A stretch of DNA of 64,000 bases from contig JAHFBG010000009.1 in the NCBI GenBank assembly GCA_023250155.1, positions 57,213 to 121,212 on the forward strand, written 5' to 3'. The stretch's first letter is position 1. Each line of letters starts with the position of its first letter. A program made the position numbers and the translations under genes. Source of the stretch: Candidatus Melainabacteria bacterium. GTDB lineage: Bacteria; Cyanobacteriota; Vampirovibrionia; 2-02-FULL-35-15. The notes under the pieces are model-generated. The model was not told where the DNA came from and did not search any database. It was given only the letters and a program-made list of their open reading frames with translations. This document shows, in pieces, positions 35,449 to 45,200 of this stretch.

Positions 35449-36937
35449 GACAAATATCAGGAACGTTATCATTGTTTCTATCAATTTGTAAAAATGTTTT
35501 AATCAAGTTTAATGCACTTTGTAGCTTAGGTAGAAACTCATCAATTATATCTGCACATTTTTTATCTTTAATGCTAGTACAACTAGTTTTAAATAGTTGA
35601 ATTGACAAATCAAATTTTCCAAGAACTAGAGGAAGTTCTTGTTTACATTTAGTTTCTTCATTTAGTGAATCTTTAATTTTATTTGTATACGAAACAATTC
35701 TTTTTATTATAGAACTAAGTTTTTTAAATTTGCTATGTGATGCAGACTTTACTGTACTGGCTTCATCAATAGCATTTAATAACTGAGTTCTTAATTCTCC
35801 ACATTCATCACAACTAGTAATAGTTGAATCAGAACTTTGAGAATTCCCATCAACTATAATTAAACTAGAAGCAACACCATATTGCTTGTTACGCATAGAG
35901 GATATATATATTTTATTTGTTATTGAATTAATTGCAATATCAGTAAAATCACGAAGTTCTTCCTCTATTACCATAGAATTAATTACATTGCTATTACCAT
36001 CTATAACATAAAGAGCATCATTAATACCTTTTACCAATACAGATTCTACTAATACATATATTTTATTTGTAACTTCATTGACTTCTACTCGCCGAGCATA
36101 ATAAGCAGGATCATCTGTTAGCTGGATAGAGCGAATTTCTTTTAATGTAATTTCATCTAAAATTGTTAAAAAGTTTTTATTTTCTATATAAAGTTGGTTC
36201 GTTTGTAAATTAATTGCTTTTAATTCACCCGGTACAGAATATGCATCCGTATTATTTGTTTCTCCATCTATAACATACAATTTTTTATCACCATTTTTAT
36301 TTTTTGCACTAATATAAATTTTATTTCTTTTTGGATTAATAAATATTCTGCCATAAGGCTCATCTGGAATTACTATTGTCGCCAGCTCTTGTTCACTAAT
36401 AGTATCAATAACATGAAGTAAAACTTCTACTCGTCCACCATCAGTTGCATAGAGCTTATTTGTATTTGGATTAATCGCAATATGATAACCAGGCTCCTGT
36501 TCTTCTACTTTAAATGGTTTTATATAATATCCTATCTTATCATTAGAATTATCTGTTACAAAAATCATTGGTGATTTGTACCAGCCTATGTCTTTAGTAA
36601 ATGTAGAATAGAAACTAATATATGTCTTGTTTTTATGAATGACTACACTTTGAGCCTCTATCCCTTTATCGTTATCTGTTAGTCCGTACTTATTCCTCAC
36701 TGCTTTTTTTGTTGCACCGTCTAAAACACTAAATCCTTTCCCTACTATATAAATTTCATTAGAACTTGAATCGACTGCTAATAATTTTGTAAAACCTATA
36801 TTTATAATACCTGCATCTGTAGTATTTCCATAACTTATTGGTATAACACTTTCTACACTATCTCCCCACAGAAAATCTTGCCCTGTATAAATCAGTAAGA
36901 TAAATAAAAATATAATTGTTTTAATTGTTTTTTTTAT
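35435..36937 (-). CDS. Exported beta-propeller protein; start codon apparently ATA
   Basis: YVTN-like propeller repeats (HIAINPNTNKLYATDGG, IFINPKRNKIYIS, VNEVTNKIYVLVE, IAINSITNKIYISS) fill the middle. A Cys-containing helical region ends the protein. The first standard start, a GTG at 36700, cuts off a good signal peptide. In the same frame upstream one reads KKIKKTIKTIIFLFILLIYT followed by GQDFLWGDSVESVIPIS and propeller-like text. No ATG, GTG or TTG lies between that peptide and the previous in-frame stop. The natural candidate is ATA at 36935-36937, which overlaps the TAA of the upstream gene (ATAA). With it the protein has 500 residues, like its 508- and 535-residue operon neighbours. 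Confidence 0.7.
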   Translation of the reverse strand: MKKTIKTIIFLFILLIYTGQDFLWGDSVESVIPISYGNTTDAGIINIGFTKLLAVDSSSNEIYIVGKGFSVLDGATKKAVRNKYGLTDNDKGIEAQSVVIHKNKTYISFYSTFTKDIGWYKSPMIFVTDNSNDKIGYYIKPFKVEEQEPGYHIAINPNTNKLYATDGGRVEVLLHVIDTISEQELATIVIPDEPYGRIFINPKRNKIYISAKNKNGDKKLYVIDGETNNTDAYSVPGELKAINLQTNQLYIENKNFLTILDEITLKEIRSIQLTDDPAYYARRVEVNEVTNKIYVLVESVLVKGINDALYVIDGNSNVINSMVIEEELRDFTDIAINSITNKIYISSMRNKQYGVASSLIIVDGNSQSSDSTITSCDECGELRTQLLNAIDEASTVKSASHSKFKKLSSIIKRIVSYTNKIKDSLNEETKCKQELPLVLGKFDLSIQLFKTSCTSIKDKKCADIIDEFLPKLQSALNLIKTFLQIDRNNDNVPDICLTEP

Positions 36938-38460
36938 TTTTTTGTACCTATAACTTCCTGTTTAAAAGGACATAAGCTAGGGGTATTTATTTTAGAGATT
37001 CTATCAGCAATAAATATTTTCCCATCATTAAATACACCTCTTAATTTTTCATTTTCTAATTTTAATGTTATGTTTTCTATTTTTCCAAAAGCATCTCTAA
37101 ATTTAACTATAACTTCAGATTCAGAAATTACAGTATCTATAGTTATTTGATTTCTGGAAGATCTTCCACGATAGTTATATGAACCTGCTACAAGACTATC
37201 TTTTGTACAAAGATCAAGTCTTATTGCTGTTGCTTTTTTCTTATTTTTCTCATTAGCAGCTTCTTCTATATTTCCTATCCATATACCCGTAAAATCTGGA
37301 GTAACTCTACATGGGTTAATTTCAAAGACCTCCCATCCTGGTATAGTATTTCCATACTCATTAGTTTTAATCTCACCAAATGTATATATTCTATTATAGG
37401 CTGAAGCAAATACAGCTGTTGTATAAAAAGGATTACTAGGTAAGCTACTTATCTTAGTCATTATCTTTTCTGACTTTGGATCATATTCAAAAATATTACT
37501 GTTTACATTAGTAGTTGAATCTTTTGCCTTACGAATTCCACCAAGGATATAAGCTTTATTACTATTAGAATCCCAAACAGCCTCTGCACGACTAAAATAT
37601 ACAGGAAAGGTTTCTTTTTTTACAAGTACTGAGCCTGTCTGTGGATCATATTCTATAATCGTATCAGCATAAAGTAACCCTTTTTCTCCACTAACAAGCG
37701 ATCCTTGTTCTCCACCAAAAATATATGCTTTATTTGAAGCTATATCCCAAACAGCGGCTGAATTAGCTAATTCTACAGGCAAAGTTTCAGATTTTATAGT
37801 AACTTTATCTTCTTGAGGATCATATTCAAGGATTTGCTTTAAGTAAGTTTCATGTGTAGATGAAGGGGCTGCAAGTCCAGGTATATAGTTAGGCTCAGAT
37901 CCACCAAAGAAGTAAATCTTATTTTTATTAGGATCACAGACTATAGAACTAGACTTTATACCTTCTGGGAGCTCTGCCTTTTTCTTAGTAATAACACCTG
38001 ATACAGGATCATATTCAAACACATTAAAAGATTTTGGAGATCTAGCGCTACTGAAAAGATAGAGTTTATTACTATTTGAGTTCCAGGCAGGTCTACCTGT
38101 TAAGATTGAGTCCCAGACAGGTATACCTGCTACTAATATTTCATCTTTTCTTATCGTGGATGTATCAGTTAATGGATCGTATTCAACAGATCTTCCTGTA
38201 TTACTCAACCCTGACTCAGGAAACGAAAACAAATGTGCTTTATTTAAATTTGTATACCAAACAGCTTCCCTTCTAGGATCTATACCTAAACTTTTGAGAG
38301 AAGTTTTTTCAAGGACTAATTTACTAGGAAATGTATTAGGATTACATGAGAACTTTGAAACTACACCTGAGCTGGATTCCGTTATTTGTGCAAAAGCATT
38401 GTTACTCTTTACACTAAAAGATATTAAAATAAGAACTATTAAAAAAATCAAATTCCTCAT
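36934..38460 (-). CDS. Exported kelch-type beta-propeller protein (508 aa)
   Basis: The protein has a signal peptide (MRNLIFLIVLILISFSVKSNNAFA) and six or so kelch-like repeats with the phrase 'AVWD...NKAYIFGG...EYDPQTGSV'. A C-terminal beta-rich domain of about 115 residues (FTGIWIGNIEE... CPFK) is clearly homologous to that of the upstream neighbour. The kelch part resembles galactose-oxidase-like propellers but no copper ligands are evident. The start codon directly follows the stop of the upstream gene (TAAATG), so the genes are translationally coupled. It is likely surface-bound or secreted. Binding function is unknown. Confidence 0.85.
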   Translation of the reverse strand: MRNLIFLIVLILISFSVKSNNAFAQITESSSGVVSKFSCNPNTFPSKLVLEKTSLKSLGIDPRREAVWYTNLNKAHLFSFPESGLSNTGRSVEYDPLTDTSTIRKDEILVAGIPVWDSILTGRPAWNSNSNKLYLFSSARSPKSFNVFEYDPVSGVITKKKAELPEGIKSSSIVCDPNKNKIYFFGGSEPNYIPGLAAPSSTHETYLKQILEYDPQEDKVTIKSETLPVELANSAAVWDIASNKAYIFGGEQGSLVSGEKGLLYADTIIEYDPQTGSVLVKKETFPVYFSRAEAVWDSNSNKAYILGGIRKAKDSTTNVNSNIFEYDPKSEKIMTKISSLPSNPFYTTAVFASAYNRIYTFGEIKTNEYGNTIPGWEVFEINPCRVTPDFTGIWIGNIEEAANEKNKKKATAIRLDLCTKDSLVAGSYNYRGRSSRNQITIDTVISESEVIVKFRDAFGKIENITLKLENEKLRGVFNDGKIFIADRISKINTPSLCPFKQEVIGTKK

Positions 38461-40068
38461 TTAATTTGTATCCATATCTGAGGTTTTAAAAGGACAAACT
38501 TCTTTAGAATTTAATGCAGAAACTCTTTTTGCAAGAAATGTTGCTCCATCGTTAAATGTACCACTTAGCTTTTCACCATCTAGTTTTAGAGTTATACTTT
38601 CTGATTTTCCTGGTATTAAACTTTTTAGTTTGATGATTGCTTCTGTTTCAGATATTAGTGTATCTGTAGAAATCAAATTTTTTCTTATTGTCCCAGGATA
38701 ACTAACTAACCCTGCAATTAAATTATCTCTGGTACAAAGATCAAGAGTGATTTTTTTTTGCCTTCCAGAAGCTTTAATAATACCTTTCCATATACCAGTA
38801 AAACTTGGTGATACAGTACAAGTATTAAACTCTAATACCTTACTTAAATTATCAACACTAGGAGTAATTCCCCAAGATTCTAATACTGAATCTGGAAAAG
38901 GATTCTTAGGGGGTCCAATGCCAAATAAATATATTTTATTGTTTAATGTGGCAAATATTGCTGAGCCTGGAAAAATATGATTATAAGCGTTTTGACTTAA
39001 GGGATCAAATTTATCAGAAAACTTTAATTTACCTGTCTTAGCTATTAATCTTTGTAATTGAGGATCATATTCATAAATTGTATCTTGTTGACGAGCTTCA
39101 CCATCGTTCTGAGCAATTCCTCCAAAAATATAAGCTTTATTACGAACTGGATCCCAAACAGCAATTGTACTATCAATATCTAATGGAAACGTTTCTTTTT
39201 TTGTAAGTACTGAACCTGTTTGTGGATCATATTCTATAATCGTATTAACACTAACTAAGGATCGGTATTCTTGATTATATGGTCTGATGCCTGTTAAGCC
39301 ACCAAAAATATATGCCTTATTTAAGTTTGTATCCCATACAGCCGCTGACTTAGTTAATGTTACAGGTAATGTTTCAGTTTTTATCGTAAATTTGTTAGCT
39401 AATAGATCATATTCTGAGATTTGATTGAATGCAGTACTATGTCCCTTTCCATTCTCAGATCCACCAAAAAAATAAAGTTTCTTATTGTTTGGGTCCCATG
39501 CTTTAGATTCCCCAATTCTAATATTTGGTAAAGGTGCTTGTTGTTTCTGTATAGTTGTACCAAGCACAGGATCATATTCAAAAACTTTAATTGAATTATC
39601 ACTTATAGTAAAAATCAGTACTTTTTTTTCCTTTGAATCCCAGGTTGTATAAACAATACCTATATCTCCTTTAGCAAGACTAATAATAGTTTCATTAATA
39701 ATATTGAAAGTAAGTCCTAAAACTTCTTGAGGAAGTTGTTCTTTCTTAATAGTACCCTTGTCAAGAGAAGGATCATATTCAAGAATTGCACCACCAACCC
39801 CACTAATCGCACCAAAAATATAAGCTTTATTACGAACTGGATCCCAAACCGCAAATCTTCCTATCATATCAGTTGCTGTTTTTTCAACAACTGCTTCGTT
39901 TGGACTACATAAAATATTTGAAACTACACCTGAGCTGCTCGTAGATATAATAATTTGTGCAGAGTTAACTGGTGAATTATGGCTCTTATCATCGCTCCAA
40001 GCAGAAATAAAAATAACTTGTGTTAATAAAAATAGTACAAGAGCCCCCACCTTCTTTTTATTAGTCAT
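38461..40068 (-). CDS. Exported kelch-type beta-propeller protein (535 aa)
   Basis: This is a paralogue of the downstream gene: a signal peptide (TNKKKVGALVLFLLTQVIFI), kelch-like repeats (AVWDPVRNKAYIFGA, AWDPNNKKLYFFGG, AVWDTNLNKAYIFGG) and the same C-terminal domain FTGIWKGIIKA...CPFK. I prefer ATG at 40068, preceded by GAAGAG, over the in-frame GTG at 40083, which would overlap the previous gene. The shared DNA-level repeat text between the two propeller genes (for example the phrase encoding EYDPQTGSVLTKKETFP) suggests duplication with some gene conversion. Confidence 0.85.
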   Translation of the reverse strand: MTNKKKVGALVLFLLTQVIFISAWSDDKSHNSPVNSAQIIISTSSSGVVSNILCSPNEAVVEKTATDMIGRFAVWDPVRNKAYIFGAISGVGGAILEYDPSLDKGTIKKEQLPQEVLGLTFNIINETIISLAKGDIGIVYTTWDSKEKKVLIFTISDNSIKVFEYDPVLGTTIQKQQAPLPNIRIGESKAWDPNNKKLYFFGGSENGKGHSTAFNQISEYDLLANKFTIKTETLPVTLTKSAAVWDTNLNKAYIFGGLTGIRPYNQEYRSLVSVNTIIEYDPQTGSVLTKKETFPLDIDSTIAVWDPVRNKAYIFGGIAQNDGEARQQDTIYEYDPQLQRLIAKTGKLKFSDKFDPLSQNAYNHIFPGSAIFATLNNKIYLFGIGPPKNPFPDSVLESWGITPSVDNLSKVLEFNTCTVSPSFTGIWKGIIKASGRQKKITLDLCTRDNLIAGLVSYPGTIRKNLISTDTLISETEAIIKLKSLIPGKSESITLKLDGEKLSGTFNDGATFLAKRVSALNSKEVCPFKTSDMDTN

Positions 40069-40072
40069 AAAT

Positions 40073-41812
40073 TTACTCTTCACGAATGATTATTGCACCT
40101 GTTAATTGGTCTCTTAAACCAAAACTTGGATGATCTGTATCTAATTTATCTCCTGTAAAAATAATACTTCTTGGTCCTGGTTTAGCATCTGGAGAGGCCG
40201 TTATGTCTGCTGTAATTCCAGGTACTTTATCTGGCGAAGCTGCAATTCTACGTGGAGGAGGGCAAAATGGATTTTCTGGACATTTCTCTGGGACAACTTT
40301 ACCAGTAGTTTCATCTATCTCACAATCCTCACAAATAGGAGGACCAATGAAATTATGTTCGTTCTCTATATTGCTCAGAGTTATACCGTCTCCGGTAATT
40401 GAAAGTGTACCAAAGTCTGTACTTATGTTATCCCCCCAAAATCTAACCTTACTAATTCTTTGTCCTGGTCTAATTCTAATGGGTATTGGTGTAACTCCTA
40501 ACCCACCATCAATAGCTTCTTGTTCTGTAAACACTCCTGGTATAATCTGTGTATTTAAGTTGAAAGCAGATCTGGGTTGCTTTTCAAACTCAAGTCTAAT
40601 ACTTGTAGTCATATTTGCTTTTATAGTAATAGGTTCAGGAAAGACTGCTGTAGCAAAGTCTAACTTTGCATTTGAAGCAAAGGAATTATAAACAAAATCT
40701 GTAGGTCTTACTCGCCCATCCAATGGTTCTGTATACACGGAATAGGTTCCTTCTGGAATAGCCCTAATTTCAAAATCTCCTTCTATATCAGTAAATGCAC
40801 TAGCTACAGGTTCTCCTGAAATAAGGTCTTCAAGTACTACATGAACTCCAATATGGGGTTTTTTGTTTATGACTACCTTACCATTAATGGTTCCTCTTGT
40901 TTTATTTATTTCAGCTGTCTTAGGATATAAATTTGCTAAACCAATTTCATCATCATTTGTAAACTTATATTTAGTCATATCTACAGGTGATCTGCTAAAT
41001 GCAGAAGAAGCTATAGCAGATGACTCAAGACCTAATACTCTTGCTATTCCCCTTACTGCAAAATCACCTACATCTGCATATGCTGGATTTTTACATTCGT
41101 CAATAGACTTTCCTTTAGGTTCTAAGCGAACAGCATTAGGATTTCCACCTATTTTATAATCTCCCCCGTGTATCTCGAAGAATAGACAAGGATCATTGTC
41201 AGGAGGATCAAAAACCACATCTACATCCAGTAAGGTTCCTGGCTTTACCATTATTTTTTGTCCCATAAAAATAATATTTTCTGTTTTTGCAACATTTATT
41301 ATGCTTACACTAGCACCACCAGCACCACTAGCAATTCCTTCAACACTTTCTATAGGTCTAAACAAGAGTACATTTCTACCATCATCAGGGCTTGCTGGAG
41401 TACTAGTAAACTTTAAAGGTTTAAACATTATATCTGCAATTGGTACATTTTCAAAAAGAGATATAGATTCTTGAACGGCATTTAAAAATCCTTGATTGGA
41501 AATGGGAAGTTGTCCATCCATCTTAGATGTTGCTATTAATTGTGAAGTGTTAATTTCTATTTGAATGTTTGTTGGATCAACTTGTCTTCCATGAACTAAT
41601 GTAATCATTGTAGGTAGTTTATTTCTTTCACCTTTAATTGTTTTATTTGCTTTAATGTTTGCTTTTATGGTTTCAAAAGTTGCTTCAAGATTTCCCACCG
41701 TAACAGTAGCTCCACCAAGACTTATGTCAGTAACCCGTGTAAAGGCATATAGATTTGTGGGAAATAATAATAAAAAAAACACTTGCAAAAGAATGAACCA
41801 AATTAATTTCAT
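40073..41812 (-). CDS. Exported matrixin-like pseudo-metalloprotease with a carboxypeptidase-regulatory-like domain
   Basis: A signal peptide (MKLIWFILLQVFFLLLFPTNLYA) precedes a domain (about 25-300) arranged like matrixin-type metalloproteases, ending with DVGDFAVRGIARVLGLESS and DDEIGLANLYP. In active enzymes the first of these is HExGHxLGLxHS. Here all three zinc histidines and the glutamate are gone, while the hydrophobic frame and the 'DD.IG...LYP' end remain. A CarboxypepD_reg-like beta domain follows (TINGKVVINKKPHIGVHVVL...FEIRAIPEGTYSV), then a beta-rich tail. Its ATG overlaps the upstream stop as ATGA. It is probably a binding or structural protein rather than a protease. Confidence 0.7.
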   Translation of the reverse strand: MKLIWFILLQVFFLLLFPTNLYAFTRVTDISLGGATVTVGNLEATFETIKANIKANKTIKGERNKLPTMITLVHGRQVDPTNIQIEINTSQLIATSKMDGQLPISNQGFLNAVQESISLFENVPIADIMFKPLKFTSTPASPDDGRNVLLFRPIESVEGIASGAGGASVSIINVAKTENIIFMGQKIMVKPGTLLDVDVVFDPPDNDPCLFFEIHGGDYKIGGNPNAVRLEPKGKSIDECKNPAYADVGDFAVRGIARVLGLESSAIASSAFSRSPVDMTKYKFTNDDEIGLANLYPKTAEINKTRGTINGKVVINKKPHIGVHVVLEDLISGEPVASAFTDIEGDFEIRAIPEGTYSVYTEPLDGRVRPTDFVYNSFASNAKLDFATAVFPEPITIKANMTTSIRLEFEKQPRSAFNLNTQIIPGVFTEQEAIDGGLGVTPIPIRIRPGQRISKVRFWGDNISTDFGTLSITGDGITLSNIENEHNFIGPPICEDCEIDETTGKVVPEKCPENPFCPPPRRIAASPDKVPGITADITASPDAKPGPRSIIFTGDKLDTDHPSFGLRDQLTGAIIIREE

Positions 41813-42249
41813 AATTCCAATTCCTTTTTTAAAATCTCAGTCTTCATATTCAAGTCCATTATTATTCCCCCCTTGCTTATAGTAAAAATTTTCTTTTCTT
41901 TTTTTATAGTCTTCTCAAGAAAAAAAATTGCTTCTTTATTCATAGGAACATATTCTGGACTAACCGATGATTTTATTATAATTCCTTTTTTAGGTAAATC
42001 AGCTCCTAATATTTTTATTTTTATATATTTTGTCTTTTTAATAGCAGTTTTCTTAAAAAGCCATTCTTCTGGCTTTAGTTTATACTCAGTCACATAATAG
42101 TTATTTATTTTTTTTACTTTTTGACTAATCATTTTCCCGATAACTATAGCTTCATAGTGCTCTATTGGAATACTTCCTACAGAACTAAAAGATGCAAGTG
42201 ATAATTGAAATATAAACAAAGGTAGAAAATATTTTAAATATTTAATCAT
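41809..42249 (-). CDS. Small exported protein (146 aa) of the envelope operon
   Basis: A signal peptide (MIKYLKYFLPLFIFQLSLAS) leads a small, Lys-rich beta-domain with EAIVIGKMISQKVK, IKSSVSPEYVPMNKEAIFFLEK and FTISKGGII. The phrase 'SPEYVPMNKEAIFFLEK...F.ISKGG' is like small secreted proteins that I recall beside matrixin-like genes in other bacteria. The next gene is a matrixin-like protein overlapping by ATGA, and its own ATG directly follows the stop of the LamG giant. A partner or chaperone-like role is possible; no function is established. Confidence 0.65.
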   Translation of the reverse strand: MIKYLKYFLPLFIFQLSLASFSSVGSIPIEHYEAIVIGKMISQKVKKINNYYVTEYKLKPEEWLFKKTAIKKTKYIKIKILGADLPKKGIIIKSSVSPEYVPMNKEAIFFLEKTIKKEKKIFTISKGGIIMDLNMKTEILKKELEL

Positions 42250-45200
42250 TTATTTTTTACCACTTATTATTGTACTTACTGAATTAATAGTTTTTAATGT
42301 TTGGCCATAAGGAGTAAGTACGCTTAATGTAAGCTTCTGTGGAATGGTGTCTATTAGCTTGTATACTGTGGTAATTTTACTTTGTGCATTTATCTTACTT
42401 ATCTTAGATATTTTAAAACTTTGTAACTCTAACCCATCTCGAGGCAACAATGAAATTGATGTTTGTATAGTTTCTGTTGGTACCGTATTTCCTTCTTTAA
42501 ATATTTCTTTATTAAAAATATTTGCTCCAACAATTATAAGTTTTAGTGTCTTAATTTTTTTTGTAATGCTAACCAAAGAGATAGAGGGTTTTAATAAGTT
42601 TGTTAATGTAGCATTTGCAGCTTTTAAAGGAGGATGAATAATACTAATATTAAATTTTGCTATAGGTTCTTTATCTACTATTAATACTAAAGTAGCCTCA
42701 CCATCAGAGATTTCATTTGGTATAAGTTTGGTTTGAAAAAGTATTGGTTTAGTTTCTAGCAATGTTAAAACAGGAAAAGTCAACACATCAAATTCTTTTT
42801 GATTTTTATCAATAATTCTTACAAGAAGTTTAGCTTGGTTTAATTTTAAAGAAAGAAGATCTTCTGTTATAGGTGCTTCTTTAGGTATTAAAAAAGCATT
42901 TTCTGAATTTGCTAAAAGATAATTTATGTTTTCTTGTAACCCTTCTACATAACCAACAGGAAACTTTATAAACTCAGCCTTATCAATCAGTGGAAGATTG
43001 TTTAAGTCTTCTTGAGTTACTTCTATAGGAGCTTGACCAGATGATGATAAGCTACCAGATGTTGTACTACTAGTAGTAGAACCACCTCCTGTTGAAGTAG
43101 TAGAGCCACCTGTAGATGTAGTAGAACCACCTGTAGTAGATGAAGTGGATGATGTATTTATAACGGTTATAGGTGCTTGCTGAATAGTAAGAGAAATTGG
43201 TAAATCAGATGCTGAATTTACTGAAAAGTTGTCTGTGGCTCTAACATTAAAATTAAATGTCATTCCAGCATCATTTGAGATTGCTGTATAAACAAATGAT
43301 GCATCACCTGTTCCAACAACAGGAGCGAAAACACCTATGCCAGGAGGATTCACTAATGATAATGCCACTGTACTATTTGCATCTGGATCTATTGCATTAA
43401 AACCTAAGGTTATCTTTTGTCCTAAACCAATCGTATAAGTTCCATTCTTATCAACGCTTTTATCATCAATAAGAGCTGATGAAATTGTAGGTTTTGTTGG
43501 TGGAGTATTATTGTTTACGGAAAAAGAAACCGCTACTGTACCATCTGCCATGGTACCTATATTGTCTGTAGCTTGTACAGCAAATGAATAGTTCATTCCA
43601 CTATGAGTAGCATTTGGTGTAAAAGTAAAATTCCCTGTTCCAGGGTTAGATGGTGCATTACTAGTAAATGTACCTACTGGTGCAGGATTCACTAGAGATA
43701 AGGTTACCGTATTTCCTATATCAGGATCTAAAGAGGTGAAATTTACTGCAAGTGTTTGTCCTATCCCTACAGTATAGCTTCCTGTAAGACCAAGTGATGT
43801 AGAACCTACATTAGCACTTAAAACAGTAGGTATAGCAGGTTTTTGATCTCTTAATAAATTGATTGTTTTTGTTTCAGTGCCTGATTGGGTTAGGGAATTG
43901 CTTGCTGATGTTGTTAGTGTTTTAGTATTTGAATTCAATGGACCTGGTGGATTTGAACTTGTAATAGTAACATCACAAGTACCAATAGTTCCATCAATAA
44001 TTCCTGAAACAGTTGAGTCAACTAATGCACTTGTTAATGCAGAACCATAATTGTTCAATGTTCCAGGTCTGCCTGCACTTGAAAAATCTCTAATGTTGTC
44101 TAAAACACCATTTAGGTTTGTATCTTCAAGCCTTTCAAATCTCAGCCACTCTTCAAGTTTGAATGCATTAATGACTCTACCAGGAGTATTATACAAACGG
44201 GTTGTTTCGTTTTGACTTAAAGAACGTGAATAAAACTGAACATCATCTAACTGTCCTGCGTAATAAGAATTCCCTACCCTTCCAATATTCACACTAGATG
44301 CATTTAAGTCTGTATCAGAAACCACAGTGATATATTGCCAAACATTAGCAGTTAAATTGTTTGAAGCAGCTCCATTGACATAAATAATTGGATTTGTAAT
44401 TCCAGTAGCCATAATGGCTCCAGCACTAGCTGTAATATTTATACTGCTACTTAACTCTAATAAGTTTGTTGTAATACTGCCTGGGTTTGCCCAAAAACTA
44501 ATTGTTCTTATATTGCTTCCAGCATTTCCAACACTTACATAATCATTTATTCCATCAAATGTAATTGCTTTCTTTAAAGTGGTAAAAGAAGTGATATTGC
44601 AAGTCGGGGTAAACGTATTCACATCTACTACAGAGGAAGGTACTGTTGGATTGGTAAACAAGCCTGAAGCTGGACTACTATCCACTGCTGTTATAGTAAA
44701 AATATCTGCTAATTTATAAGTAGAATTGTTAACAATATTTGTAAAAACTGTAGGTTGTTTACTTACAAAAACATCTGAAACTTCTTCAGTTACAGTATTT
44801 GTAGCTGCATCAGTAAGAGTACAGTTAAACTCTTCAACTTGATTTAAAGTGTCAGCAGGAAATGTCGGTACAGTGAAAACATATTTGTTTATATTGTAGG
44901 CATGTTGAAATTGGCTTGCCCAACCATTTGTACTTGTACTGATTAAACCAAAATTTGTAAGTGTACCATTTAAAGTAGCATCAGCAATAACTGCATTTGT
45001 AGCGGTGTCCCATTTTTTAGCAGCAAGTGTATTTGTACCTGGATTTGAAGTAGCATCATCAAATTTCCACCAAGCTAATAAATTATGAAAATCAAATGGC
45101 TCTAATCGATACCTTGCATTGCGATAAACCTCATCAGAACTTAATGCTCTACTATATATTCGAACATTTGCTATACTTCCTCTAAAAGTTTCAGTGCCAG

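Noticed and set aside
35435..36700. 421-residue version of the last propeller gene starting at GTG 36700
   Set aside because: It would remove an in-frame signal peptide and the first propeller strands; the 500-residue version fits its operon paralogues.
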